From: Candidatus Iainarchaeum sp.
GTDB taxonomy: Archaea; Iainarchaeota; Iainarchaeia; Iainarchaeales; VGJJ01
Reading direction: 5' to 3'
Assembly: GCA_016867455.1 (NCBI GenBank)
Contig: VGJJ01000004.1
Location: 1 to 39,835 of the forward strand
DNA length: 39,835 nucleotides
Shown: one piece after another, positions 18,436 through 27,964 of the stretch
Position numbering within the stretch: the first letter of the stretch is position 1
Layout of the letters: every line of letters starts with the position of its first letter
Program-made: the position numbers and the translations under genes
The notes under the pieces: model-generated
The model's input: the letters and a program-made list of their open reading frames with translations, nothing else
Databases searched by the model: none
Told to the model about the DNA's origin: nothing

Positions 18436-19635
18436 ATGGCCGATGATACTATGACGCTGGATACGCAAAACCCGTATGATATAGCCATTATTGGCGCCGG
18501 CCCCGCCGGGGGAAGCGCAGCCATCCATGCATCCAAAATGGGTCTCAAAACCATCGTTTTAGAAGAACACGCCAGTGTGGGAGACCCCGTGCACTGCGGA
18601 GAATGTTTGAGCGAAGTCGCTGAAACCCGCATCAACATGAAATTTCCACGCGAAGTCATCGCGCGACACGTGAAAGGAGTCAATGTCATTTTCCCGGACT
18701 CACACAAAGTAAAACTAACGGAAGCCGGATACGTTTTAGAAAAACACGCATTCGAAAAATGGTTGTCCAACGAGGCCCAAAACGCGGGAGCGGAATTATC
18801 ACTCTCTACACGCGTAACGAGTCTCGCACGTGAAAATGAACAATGGAATATTGAAACATCCCAAGGAAAAATTTCGGCACGCATGGTAATAGACGCATCC
18901 GGCGCCGCAGGAGTGGCCAACCGCATGCTCAACATGAATACGCGTTTTAGTGTCACGACGGGAATACAATACGAACTCTTGGATATTCCCCAAGAAGAAT
19001 ACTTGGATTTTTACTTGTGGCCAAGGCTCGCTCCCCACGGATACTTGTGGATGATTCCCAAAAATGATGGACGCGCGAACGTGGGACTGGTAACCCATGA
19101 TATTACGAAAGCCAAAACATACTTGGATCAATTCGTAAAAGAACTCGGTTGGGAATCCAAGAAAAAAATCAAAACATTTGGGGGACCCATTCCCTCGTCA
19201 GGGCCGGTGCAAAATACGGTGGGAGAAGGAATTATTTTAGTAGGAGACGCTGCCGGGTTTACTTCGCCATTATTCGAAGGAGGAACCCAACTCAGTCTCG
19301 TGAGCGGAAGGATGGCGGCAGAAGTAGCAAAGGACGCGTTCACCCAAAACAAATTCGACAAACCATTCTTGTCGCAATACGAAAAAAAATGGCGCGCCGA
19401 ATTCCCATCGTATGATAAAATAATCAAAGGAAAAAATGTCATTTATAATTTCACGGAAGACGAACTCAATCGCATTGGCCACTTGATGCCGGGAGAATTA
19501 TCTAATTTATCCGCAGTAGATAAAGCCAAAGTCGGTTTCAACGTGCTATCCCACAACTATGACTTGTACAAGAAAGGCGTTGTGGATGCATTCTTAGCAT
19601 TCGGATACTCTCGAGCAGCCCATTATGGCTGGTAG
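18436..19635 (+). CDS. Geranylgeranyl reductase family oxidoreductase (second paralog)
   Basis: YDIAIIGAGPAGGSAAIHASKMGLKTIVLEEHASVGDPVHCGECLSE; GIILVGDAAGFTSPLFEGGTQLSLVSGRMAAE. Confidence 0.87.
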   Translation: MADDTMTLDTQNPYDIAIIGAGPAGGSAAIHASKMGLKTIVLEEHASVGDPVHCGECLSEVAETRINMKFPREVIARHVKGVNVIFPDSHKVKLTEAGYVLEKHAFEKWLSNEAQNAGAELSLSTRVTSLARENEQWNIETSQGKISARMVIDASGAAGVANRMLNMNTRFSVTTGIQYELLDIPQEEYLDFYLWPRLAPHGYLWMIPKNDGRANVGLVTHDITKAKTYLDQFVKELGWESKKKIKTFGGPIPSSGPVQNTVGEGIILVGDAAGFTSPLFEGGTQLSLVSGRMAAEVAKDAFTQNKFDKPFLSQYEKKWRAEFPSYDKIIKGKNVIYNFTEDELNRIGHLMPGELSNLSAVDKAKVGFNVLSHNYDLYKKGVVDAFLAFGYSRAAHYGW

Positions 19636-19667
19636 CATTTTATTAATTCTGAGAACAAGAATCCTAT

Positions 19668-20537
19668 ATGAGTGTTTTGCACGTCGTCGATTATTCTCAT
19701 TCTGAAAAAATGTGCCGCAAACACGCCACCAGTTTCTCACTCGCCGCCGAATACCTTCCCGAACGCGAACGATTAGCCGCCTATGCCACGTATGGTTTTT
19801 GCCGCGTGACCGACCAAATCATTGATGGAAATGATTCTGTTCCGGAAAAGAAAAAACGATTAGATGAATGGAAAAATAATCTCACTCAGACCTGGAATCA
19901 TGGAACATCGTCCGACCCCATTTTGCATGCGTTTATACAAACGTGCCAACAATACGACATCCCTCCCGAATGGGGATTCCGACTCATTGAGGGATTGAAA
20001 AAAGACTTAGAAAAAAACACGTATGACAATTTTGATGAATTGTATGAGTATTGCTTCTCCGCCGCCGCCATCCCTGGACTGCTCATGGCATATGTTTTGC
20101 GCGCTCCTCATTCAGCACTTGAACATGCGATTGAATTAGGCATTGCGATGCAACTCACTAACATTCTGCGTGACGTCAAAGAAGACTTGGATGCAGGAAG
20201 AGTGTATTTGCCTCAAGATGAGATGAAAAAATTTAATTACACGCGTGAACAACTGGCTCGCCATGAAAAAAATGATTCTTTTTCTCAAATGATGGCATTC
20301 AACATCGCGCGCGCAAGAGATTATTACACCAAATCCGATGAAGGAATATCCCATCTGCCTGAAGATGCACGGTTAGGCATGCGTTTGTGCGCCGTATTCT
20401 ACCGCGAAATACTCTCCGAAATAGAAAAACGAGAATATGATGTTTTCACACAACGGGTATACGTATCCGATGAACGAAAAAAAGAACTGTTAATGAAAGA
20501 AAAAGACCTCCTCACAACGAGGATTAAAACAAAATAG
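19668..20537 (+). CDS. crtB: Phytoene synthase
   Basis: HATSFSLAAEYLPERERLAAYATYGFCRVTDQIID and NILRDVKEDLDAGRVYLPQDEM (two DxxxD motifs). Confidence 0.93.
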   Translation: MSVLHVVDYSHSEKMCRKHATSFSLAAEYLPERERLAAYATYGFCRVTDQIIDGNDSVPEKKKRLDEWKNNLTQTWNHGTSSDPILHAFIQTCQQYDIPPEWGFRLIEGLKKDLEKNTYDNFDELYEYCFSAAAIPGLLMAYVLRAPHSALEHAIELGIAMQLTNILRDVKEDLDAGRVYLPQDEMKKFNYTREQLARHEKNDSFSQMMAFNIARARDYYTKSDEGISHLPEDARLGMRLCAVFYREILSEIEKREYDVFTQRVYVSDERKKELLMKEKDLLTTRIKTK

Positions 20538-20554
20538 GGTGCACACTATATACT

Positions 20555-22108
20555 ATGCCTCGCCCCCGAAAAAATGACACCACTTCATCCGCGAAAAAAT
20601 CCCCTTCTCCGGACATACTAATCGTGGGAGCGGGATTAGGAGGGCTTTCCCTCGCGTGCCGATTAGCGAAAAACGGGTTGCGCGTGGAAATATACGAAAA
20701 AAACCCTTTTCCGGGAGGAAGGGCTGCACAAAAGAAAGTAAAGGGATACACGATTGACTTGGGTCCCACGTTTCTCCTCATGCCCGGAGAATTCGAAGAA
20801 CTATTTGCTTATTGCGGAAAAAAAATGAGCGACGTGCTCCCAATCGATTTACTATTGCCGAGTTACCGTTTGCACTATTGGGACGCTCAACACATGGATG
20901 TCAGCTCGAATCTCCCCCACATGCTCGCCGAAATAGCACGAGTATCGCCGCGCGAAACATCGGGATTTTTACGCTACCTCGAGCACGAATACCATGTGTA
21001 TGAGACCGTGTACCAGAACTTTATTGCCCACTCTCCCACGTCTCTCATTGATATTCTACTTTCGGGAAAAGCATTTTCATTTCTGCACGCGGACGGTTTT
21101 CATTCGATGTGGGACCACATGGAAAACTTTTTCACGAATCCTAAACTCAAACTTGCTTTCAGTTTCCAATCCATGTACTTGGGACAAAGCCCCCTGCTCA
21201 CGCCCGCGACCTACAGCATCGTGCCCTATGTGGAATTAGCCCAAGGAGTATGGTACCCACGCAAGGGGATTTATTCCATTGTCACCGAAATAGAAAAACT
21301 CGCACGCGAATTAGGAGTAATAATCCATTATGGAAAAAAAGTACGCGAAATAGTCATTGAAAATAATGCCGCGGTGGGGATACGATTGGAAAATGATGAA
21401 ATAATTCGATCCGCCACCATTGTTTCCGATGTGGATTTACCTGCCACGTACGCAAAACTCATTAATGCTCAACATCGGAAAAAATATTCAGACGCAAAAC
21501 TAATGAAACTCGAATACACGTGTTCGGCGTTCATGCTCTACCTGGGAGTGGACCAAAAATATGAACAATTATTACACCACAACGTGTTCTTCTGCGAAAA
21601 CTATTTGCAAAACTTCCACGAATTATTCGAACAAAAAGTTCTACCAACCAACCCAAGCATTTACGTCAATGTTCCCTCGCTCACAAATCCCAAACTCGCC
21701 CCCAAAGGCAAACACTTACTCTATGTATTAGTCCCCGTCCCCTCGAATGATCCCAAAAACGCGCAACATATTGATTGGGATGCGGAAAAAAACGCGTTCG
21801 CGGACAAAATCATTGAACAATTAGAGAAAAATGGCCTCACGGATTTGAAAAAACACATCTGCATGAAAGAAATACTCACTCCCAACGAGTGGGAAGCACT
21901 CGGCGGTTTACATCACGGAGCCACGTTTGGACTCTCTCCTACTTTCTTCCAAAGCAGCGTGTTTCGACCCCAACAAAAAAGCGAAGAGTTCAAGAATTTG
22001 TATTTTGTGGGTTCCAGCACTCACCCAGGAGGGGGAATGCCCATGGTGCTCATTTCCGCACGCACGTGCGCGGAGAAAATACTTTCCTTATTCCCGCGAG
22101 AAAAATGA
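20555..22108 (+). CDS. crtI: Phytoene desaturase
   Basis: ILIVGAGLGGLSLACRLAKNGLRVEIYEKNPFPGGRA; YFVGSSTHPGGGMPMVLISARTCAEKIL. Confidence 0.93.
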   Translation: MPRPRKNDTTSSAKKSPSPDILIVGAGLGGLSLACRLAKNGLRVEIYEKNPFPGGRAAQKKVKGYTIDLGPTFLLMPGEFEELFAYCGKKMSDVLPIDLLLPSYRLHYWDAQHMDVSSNLPHMLAEIARVSPRETSGFLRYLEHEYHVYETVYQNFIAHSPTSLIDILLSGKAFSFLHADGFHSMWDHMENFFTNPKLKLAFSFQSMYLGQSPLLTPATYSIVPYVELAQGVWYPRKGIYSIVTEIEKLARELGVIIHYGKKVREIVIENNAAVGIRLENDEIIRSATIVSDVDLPATYAKLINAQHRKKYSDAKLMKLEYTCSAFMLYLGVDQKYEQLLHHNVFFCENYLQNFHELFEQKVLPTNPSIYVNVPSLTNPKLAPKGKHLLYVLVPVPSNDPKNAQHIDWDAEKNAFADKIIEQLEKNGLTDLKKHICMKEILTPNEWEALGGLHHGATFGLSPTFFQSSVFRPQQKSEEFKNLYFVGSSTHPGGGMPMVLISARTCAEKILSLFPREK

Positions 22109-22384
22109 AAAAAGAATGAGTGCAAACCAAAGCATTTCTATTCCAAAGAAAATATTCTCGATGGGGACGAATGGCACCAAAACTCCCAGCGTTTCTGCGG
22201 AATTAAAGGACCACAATCCTTGCTGCGTAAAATAATTATCAAAAAAAAGTTGAAAAACAATAAAAACAACCGTCGTATACACCATCCGCGGAGAAAAACC
22301 AATTATTTTGGTGCGAAGAAGAATGCGGTCGAGAAATAAGACGATGACGAAACCAATTATTGTTGAAATAGTGTATTCCATCAT
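22088..22384 (-). CDS. crtYd: Lycopene cyclase domain protein (CrtYd-like subunit)
   Basis: Three TM segments; NYFTQQGLWSFNSAETLGVLVPFVPIENIFFGIEMLWFALIL. Confidence 0.82.
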   Translation of the reverse strand: MMEYTISTIIGFVIVLFLDRILLRTKIIGFSPRMVYTTVVFIVFQLFFDNYFTQQGLWSFNSAETLGVLVPFVPIENIFFGIEMLWFALILFSFFSRE

Positions 22385-22704
22385 TTGATTTTCACCCTCA
22401 ACGAGTGCATTTTATTCGAAATTTTCCACAAAACAATTCCAAAAAAAGGAATAACCGCGAAAAAAACAATTTCTTCAAGGGGCTGATTCCCCAGCATAAT
22501 GCCGAGCATGTTTTCCAAACCAAACCACCAATGGTTGCGCGACACCGCCCATGAATCCCAGGAAACAAAAACAATAACCGTTGCCGCTAGTGAAAAAATA
22601 ACCGCTCTTTTTTCACGCGGAGAAAACGAAATATGAAACACACGCATGAATGCCAGCGTGCCGAGGAGGGCCACCAGCAAATATCCCGCGTACATGAAAT
22701 TCAT
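22381..22704 (-). CDS. crtYc: Lycopene cyclase domain protein (CrtYc-like subunit)
   Basis: Three TM segments; SWDSWAVSRNHWWFGLENMLGIMLGNQPLEEIVFFAVIPFFGIVLW. Confidence 0.85.
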   Translation of the reverse strand: MNFMYAGYLLVALLGTLAFMRVFHISFSPREKRAVIFSLAATVIVFVSWDSWAVSRNHWWFGLENMLGIMLGNQPLEEIVFFAVIPFFGIVLWKISNKMHSLRVKIK

Positions 22705-22775
22705 ACCCTCGACTATGGGAAACTAACTATATTAGGGAGCGTGTAAAAAAAATAGAAAAAGAACGAAGGAAAATA

Positions 22776-23771
22776 TTACGCGTTCGCCGCATGGCGTGTG
22801 CGGCGACGAGAACGCGATTCAGTAATCGTGGGAATGGGTTTAGCCGTATTCTTCATTTGAGGGGACATACGATAACCCACAAACGCAGCGGCTTTCAACG
22901 CAGCGTGAATGGGTAATGCGAGCACGCTCGCTAATTGATACACTCCCGGAAGGCGAACAAATTCATCCTGCAACTCCGCGTCGCGCAACAACGCTTCCGC
23001 GTGATCGTGCGTGCCCGTGGGAAAGTGTTCACGCACATGAGAATGGGGGAAGAATTCTTCCAACTGATACAATCCCATCAAGTGTTTTACTCGTGATTCG
23101 GCAAAGCGGAAAAATGTTTTGGGAGATTGTACGGTCACGCTTGCCGTAGGATGTGTTTCCACAGTGTCAATGCCCAAATACATCTGCAACCACAAATCAT
23201 CCGCAATCACATGCTCGGGGAAGCGAACGCCGCGCACTACATTGGCACGCACGGCCATACACGATGCTTTCCGATCACGCAACGCAAGAGATGATAATGA
23301 AATTTCACTAATACCAAACAATAAGTGGTCGAGCACGGACTCTGAATTAGGAATAGCCGCCACATCGTTTGCCGAAACCGCGTTCAATTTTTTGTTGCGG
23401 CGCAACATCATTGTCAAATCCGCAATCGTGCTTTCTTGCACCTGCGCATCGGCATCCAAAAACAAAACCACGTCACTAGTTCCCAATTTTCTTGTTTTCT
23501 CCGCACGATCCATTAATGCGTTGAGCGCACGAGGCTTACCGGGAACACTTTCAATGACATAATCCAAATTTTTGTGCTTGAGTTTGAGGGTTTCAAGCAC
23601 GTCAACCGTGTTATCCGTACATGCGTTCGCGCCCACAATCACGTGGGTTTTGGCATCCACATCCTGTGATGTGTTCACGGCATAAATGGCCGACGGGAGA
23701 TTTCGAGATTCGTTGCGTGCCGGCATGAGCACAACGACTTCGTTTTGAGACGTGTTGGGAGTGGTTTTCAT
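22776..23771 (-). CDS. Glycosyltransferase family 2
   Basis: VVVLMPARNESRNLPSAIYAVN, VGANACTDNTVDVL, DVVLFLDADAQVQESTI. Confidence 0.85.
   Translation of the reverse strand: MKTTPNTSQNEVVVLMPARNESRNLPSAIYAVNTSQDVDAKTHVIVGANACTDNTVDVLETLKLKHKNLDYVIESVPGKPRALNALMDRAEKTRKLGTSDVVLFLDADAQVQESTIADLTMMLRRNKKLNAVSANDVAAIPNSESVLDHLLFGISEISLSSLALRDRKASCMAVRANVVRGVRFPEHVIADDLWLQMYLGIDTVETHPTASVTVQSPKTFFRFAESRVKHLMGLYQLEEFFPHSHVREHFPTGTHDHAEALLRDAELQDEFVRLPGVYQLASVLALPIHAALKAAAFVGYRMSPQMKNTAKPIPTITESRSRRRTRHAANA
22779..22816 (-). terminator. Interrupted hairpin in the last codons of the GT2 gene
   Basis: CGCGTTC GCCGCA tggcgtg TGCGGC gacga GAACGCG, T-rich downstream on minus strand. Confidence 0.45.
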
Positions 23772-23793
23772 GGCGAAATGGACCCGATTGGCC

Positions 23794-23801
23794 TATAAAT
23801 A
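23794..23801 (-). promoter_or_regulatory. TATA box for GT2 gene
   Basis: Minus strand TATTTATA about 25-30 nt upstream of ATG. Confidence 0.5.
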
Positions 23802-23893
23802 CCTTATCCCTAGTTTCCAGCCGTTCTAACGCTTTGTTCTTTGTTTAACGTGCACCCGCGCGTTTTTTTAACTCCGATAAATTGAGCGTGCGT

Positions 23894-24130
23894 ATGAAAC
23901 ATTATCTCATGGGCGTGGCCATGTTGTTGGTTTTGTCATTGGCTCTTTTTCTAGTGGAAACCCATCGAACATGGGGGTTGATTGTGTTCATGCTCGCACT
24001 CATATTCTATGCATTGTTTGCCAATCCCTGGAAACACGCGCAACGAACCGCATTCGCACGCGAAGTGGAAGCACGTTCCACGCTAAACAAGCGAAAAAAG
24101 AAGAAAACCCCTAAAAAATCCAAAAAATAG
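23894..24130 (+). CDS. Small membrane protein with two TM helices and Lys-rich tail
   Basis: MKHYLMGVAMLLVLSLALFLVETHRTWGLIVFMLALIFYALFANPW...KRKKKKTPKKSKK. Confidence 0.6.
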   Translation: MKHYLMGVAMLLVLSLALFLVETHRTWGLIVFMLALIFYALFANPWKHAQRTAFAREVEARSTLNKRKKKKTPKKSKK

Positions 24131-24220
24131 AACGAAAGTATGTTGAAACGCCTCAATAAACACTCTCAAAGGGCCATTTTTTCCTTGTTTTAACCTTGTT
24201 TTTCTCGGCCTACGAACAAC

Positions 24221-24228
24221 TTTATAAG
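24221..24228 (+). promoter_or_regulatory. TATA box for rpo operon
   Basis: TTTATAAG upstream of a ~130-nt leader to rpoH. Confidence 0.55.
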
Positions 24229-24379
24229 GGTTTTCTCGAACTTTTAGTGTATCCTTTGAGGGTTGCGACGCGGTTGGTTACGTTTAACGTGGGGAACGAT
24301 TTTTTTTATTCGTTTTAATTCCGCGAAATGCGGACCCTTTTTCCAAACGCTTCGACAAAAAAAACGGAGATGAGGGGAC

Positions 24380-24610
24380 ATGCTGAAGTCTTTATCGGAG
24401 CATCATTTGGTGCCAAAACACGAACTTCTTTCCGCGGATGAAACGCAAAAACTTCTTTCTCAATTCGGTCTTGATTTTGACAAACTTCCTCAAATGTCAC
24501 AAGAAGATCCCATGGCCCAAGAATTAGGAGCCAAAGTGGGAAACATTATTCGCATTACTCGCAACTCTCCCGTCGCGGGAGAAACGTTGTATTACCGGAG
24601 GGTGGTCTAA
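24380..24610 (+). CDS. rpoH: DNA-directed RNA polymerase subunit H
   Basis: LSEHHLVPKHELLSADETQKLL...DPMAQELGAKVGNIIRITRNSPVAGETLYYRRVV. Confidence 0.95.
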   Translation: MLKSLSEHHLVPKHELLSADETQKLLSQFGLDFDKLPQMSQEDPMAQELGAKVGNIIRITRNSPVAGETLYYRRVV

Positions 24611-26086
24611 ATGTCGCAGCAGTGGGACCAATACGCACTCGTGGAGAGTTGGTTCAAGTCACGCAACTTCGCGCAGATGAACATTAACTCCTACAATCAA
24701 TTTGTCGACGACAAACTAAATGAAATTATTCACGAAAACAAAACAATCACACCTAAAATTGAAGAAGTGCGCATCGAATTGGAAGACATTGAAGTATTGA
24801 AACCCCGCATCGTGGAAGCAGACGGAAGCCCGCGAAATGATTTTTATCCCATGGAAGCGCGCATGAGAAACCGAACGTATTCAGCACCATTATTTTTGAC
24901 GATGCGCTTGCTGCGAAGAGACGTTGAACAAGACGTGAAGAAAACATACATTGGCGAATTGCCCGTCATGCTCAAATCAAAACTCTGCCACTTGCAGGGA
25001 AAAACAGCCGAAGAACTCATCAGCATGGGAGAAGACCCCATGGACTTTGGTGGATACTTCGTGATTAATGGAAGCGAAAAAGCACTCACCGCGCAGGAAG
25101 TACTTTCTTCAGACAGAATCCTCATCACCGAAAGTGCGGATGACAAAACCAGTGCGGAAGTTATTTCCACGAAAGGAGCGTTCAAAGGACGTGTACGTGT
25201 AACACGGGCGAAAGATGGTTTGTTGAGCGTGAGCTTCCCTGCCTCTCCGAGAAAACTACGATTATTTGTTTTGCTGAAAGCACTCGGCCTCAAAAGCGAA
25301 AAAGAAATTAATGATGCCTTTCCCGCGTTGAACGAAGTCATGAATGATGTCATGATCAACATGGAAGCCATGGACGTGAAAGACGAAGAAGAAGCACTCG
25401 ACAGGATTGGTAAGTATGTGGCGCCGGGACAAGTCATTGATTATCGTTTACGCCGAGCACAAGAAGTCATTGACGCATTCTTGCTTCCTCACATCGGAGA
25501 CAAGAAAGAAGATCGCCGCGCCAAAGCATACTTTTTGGCAACCATGGCCACGCGTGCCATTGAACGAGCGAATGGATTGCGCGGACAAGACGATAAAGAT
25601 AATTACGCCAACAAACGACTTGAACTATCGGGAAAGCTCATGGAGCACTTGTTCCGACACTCATTCAAGTATTTCATTAAGGATTTGACATTCCAGATTG
25701 ACCGAACCGTTACACGTCGTAGGAAATTAAACATTTCTACCGTCGTGCGACCCGGCGCCGTGACCGAACGCATCTTGTTTGGAATGAGCACGGGAAATTG
25801 GATCGGACGCTCAACGGGTGTGTCGCGCTTCATGGACCGCGTGAATTATTTGGGTCCGCTCACCGAGTTCCGAAAAGTAAAGTCTCCATTGAACAAGAAC
25901 CGCGAATTATACGAAGCACGTGACGTGCACGGAACACACTGGGGAAGACTGTGCTGCATTGAAACGCCGGACGGTCCACAATGTGGTTTGGTAAAGAACT
26001 TAGGATTGTTCTCCGAAGTCACGCAGGATGTGAAACCGGAGCCCGTTGAAAAATTACTCAAGGGAATGGATGTGTATTTGAAATAG
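24611..26086 (+). CDS. rpoB2: DNA-directed RNA polymerase subunit B''
   Basis: GGYFVINGSEKALTAQE, GLRGQDDKDNYANKRLELSGKLM, VHGTHWGRLCCIETPDGPQCGLVKNL. Confidence 0.97.
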   Translation: MSQQWDQYALVESWFKSRNFAQMNINSYNQFVDDKLNEIIHENKTITPKIEEVRIELEDIEVLKPRIVEADGSPRNDFYPMEARMRNRTYSAPLFLTMRLLRRDVEQDVKKTYIGELPVMLKSKLCHLQGKTAEELISMGEDPMDFGGYFVINGSEKALTAQEVLSSDRILITESADDKTSAEVISTKGAFKGRVRVTRAKDGLLSVSFPASPRKLRLFVLLKALGLKSEKEINDAFPALNEVMNDVMINMEAMDVKDEEEALDRIGKYVAPGQVIDYRLRRAQEVIDAFLLPHIGDKKEDRRAKAYFLATMATRAIERANGLRGQDDKDNYANKRLELSGKLMEHLFRHSFKYFIKDLTFQIDRTVTRRRKLNISTVVRPGAVTERILFGMSTGNWIGRSTGVSRFMDRVNYLGPLTEFRKVKSPLNKNRELYEARDVHGTHWGRLCCIETPDGPQCGLVKNLGLFSEVTQDVKPEPVEKLLKGMDVYLK

Positions 26087-26120
26087 TATTAAACATGGGA
26101 ACGAGGTTGAGGTGAAAAAC

Positions 26121-27938
26121 ATGGCTGCACAAGAAGGAAAAGTGTTCGTGAATGGAAAACTTGTGGGATTTCACAAGGATATCCACAAATTAACCAAAGA
26201 CCTCGTTGCCAAGAGACGATCGGGAAAAATTGACCCGCACGTGAACATTGCTTTGCACGAAGACACGCTCGAATTATACGTGAACACGGACTCCGGACGC
26301 GTGCAGCGACCCGTGATCGTCGTTGAGAGTGGAAAACCACGTGTAACGAAAGAAACGATCAAGCAAGTCAAAGATGGAAAACTCACGTGGAATGATTTAG
26401 TGCTGCAAGGATACATTGAATACTTGGACGCGGAAGAAGAAGACACGAGCCACATTGCGCTGCGCGAAGAAGACATTGTTCCCAAAACAACTCATTTGGA
26501 AATCAACCCCATGGGAATATTCTCGGTCATCTCATCCATGATCCCATTCTTAGAACACAACTTGGCTGGAAAAACATTACACGGTGCAAAAGTGTTCAAA
26601 CAAGCAGTAGGAATTCCTGCTGCTAACTATAATTTACGCACGGACACGGAATCATACTTGCTCTATTACCCGCAACGCGAACTTGTACGAACGAAAACAC
26701 TTGACTTTTTGAACACGGATCAACGACCCATGATTCAAAACTTTGTCGTGGCCATTATGCCCTACATGGGATTCAACGTTTTGGACTCCGTGGTGTTAAA
26801 CAAAGGAGCCGTTGACCGCGGACTCGGACGCGCAGCCTATTTCCGCAATTACGAAAGCGAAGAAACACGCTACCCGGGCGGACAAGTGGACAAATTTGAA
26901 ATACCCAACGAAGAAGCAGTAGGACACTTGGGAGAAGACCCGTACAAAAAATTAGGAATTGACGGATTAGCCGAATTAGAAATGAGCGTATCGGACAAGG
27001 ATGTCATCATCGGAAAAACATCCCCTCCCCGATTCTTAGAAGAAATCACCGAATTTGGAGTGATACAAGAAAAGAGACGCGAAGCCTCACTCTTTCCACG
27101 CAAGGGAAAGCCCGGCGTCGTTGATCGTGTTATTTTGACGGAAGGAACGAGTGGTGCACGCATTGCCAAAGTGAAAGTGCGCTCCAACATGATTCCCGAG
27201 CCCGGTGACAAATTTGCATCCAAACACGGACAAAAAGGAGTATTAGGAGCCATTATTCCCGAAGAAGACATGCCTTTTACGGAAAGCGGTATTCGTCCGG
27301 ATCTCATCCTGAACCCACACGCTATTCCCACACGTATGACGATTGGTCACATGCTCGAAATGCTCACGGGAAAATCCGCTGCATTGGGTGGAAAAACCAT
27401 TGATGGAACACCCTTCAACGAAGATCCAGTGGAAGACTCGAAGAAGATTCTCGAACAATTCGGTTTTCGCAGCGACGGAAAAGAAGCATTCTACGACGGA
27501 CGCACCGGTCGGAAAATTGAAGGAGAAATCTACACCGGAATCATTGCCTATCGTCGATTATTCCACATGGTCGCGCACAAGCTTCAAGCACGTTCACGCG
27601 GACCTGTCCAAATTCTCACCCGACAACCCACGGAAGGTAAGGAAAAAGAAGGTGGATTGCGTTTCGGAGAAATGGAAGGAGAAACACTCGTGGGGCATGG
27701 TGCAGCAATGCTATTGCAGGAAAAATTCATTGATGATTCCGACAAAGTCACCGAACTCGTGTGTGACAATTGCGGAGTCATTGCAGTGAACGATCAGATT
27801 CGAAAGAAACGATTCTGCCCCATGTGTGAGAGTACGAGCGTTTACCCCGTGCAAATGTCATACGGGTTCAAACTCTTACTCGATGAGTTGAAAGCACTCG
27901 GAATTTATCCCAAAATGAAATTGGTGGATCGAGCGTAA
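26121..27938 (+). CDS. rpoB1: DNA-directed RNA polymerase subunit B'
   Basis: GDKFASKHGQKGVLGAIIPEEDMPFTESGIRPDLILNPHAIPTRMTIGH; CDNCGVIAVNDQIRKKRFCPMC. Confidence 0.97.
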   Translation: MAAQEGKVFVNGKLVGFHKDIHKLTKDLVAKRRSGKIDPHVNIALHEDTLELYVNTDSGRVQRPVIVVESGKPRVTKETIKQVKDGKLTWNDLVLQGYIEYLDAEEEDTSHIALREEDIVPKTTHLEINPMGIFSVISSMIPFLEHNLAGKTLHGAKVFKQAVGIPAANYNLRTDTESYLLYYPQRELVRTKTLDFLNTDQRPMIQNFVVAIMPYMGFNVLDSVVLNKGAVDRGLGRAAYFRNYESEETRYPGGQVDKFEIPNEEAVGHLGEDPYKKLGIDGLAELEMSVSDKDVIIGKTSPPRFLEEITEFGVIQEKRREASLFPRKGKPGVVDRVILTEGTSGARIAKVKVRSNMIPEPGDKFASKHGQKGVLGAIIPEEDMPFTESGIRPDLILNPHAIPTRMTIGHMLEMLTGKSAALGGKTIDGTPFNEDPVEDSKKILEQFGFRSDGKEAFYDGRTGRKIEGEIYTGIIAYRRLFHMVAHKLQARSRGPVQILTRQPTEGKEKEGGLRFGEMEGETLVGHGAAMLLQEKFIDDSDKVTELVCDNCGVIAVNDQIRKKRFCPMCESTSVYPVQMSYGFKLLLDELKALGIYPKMKLVDRA

Positions 27939-27964
27939 GGAGAAGGAAACCGGAGGGAACAAAC

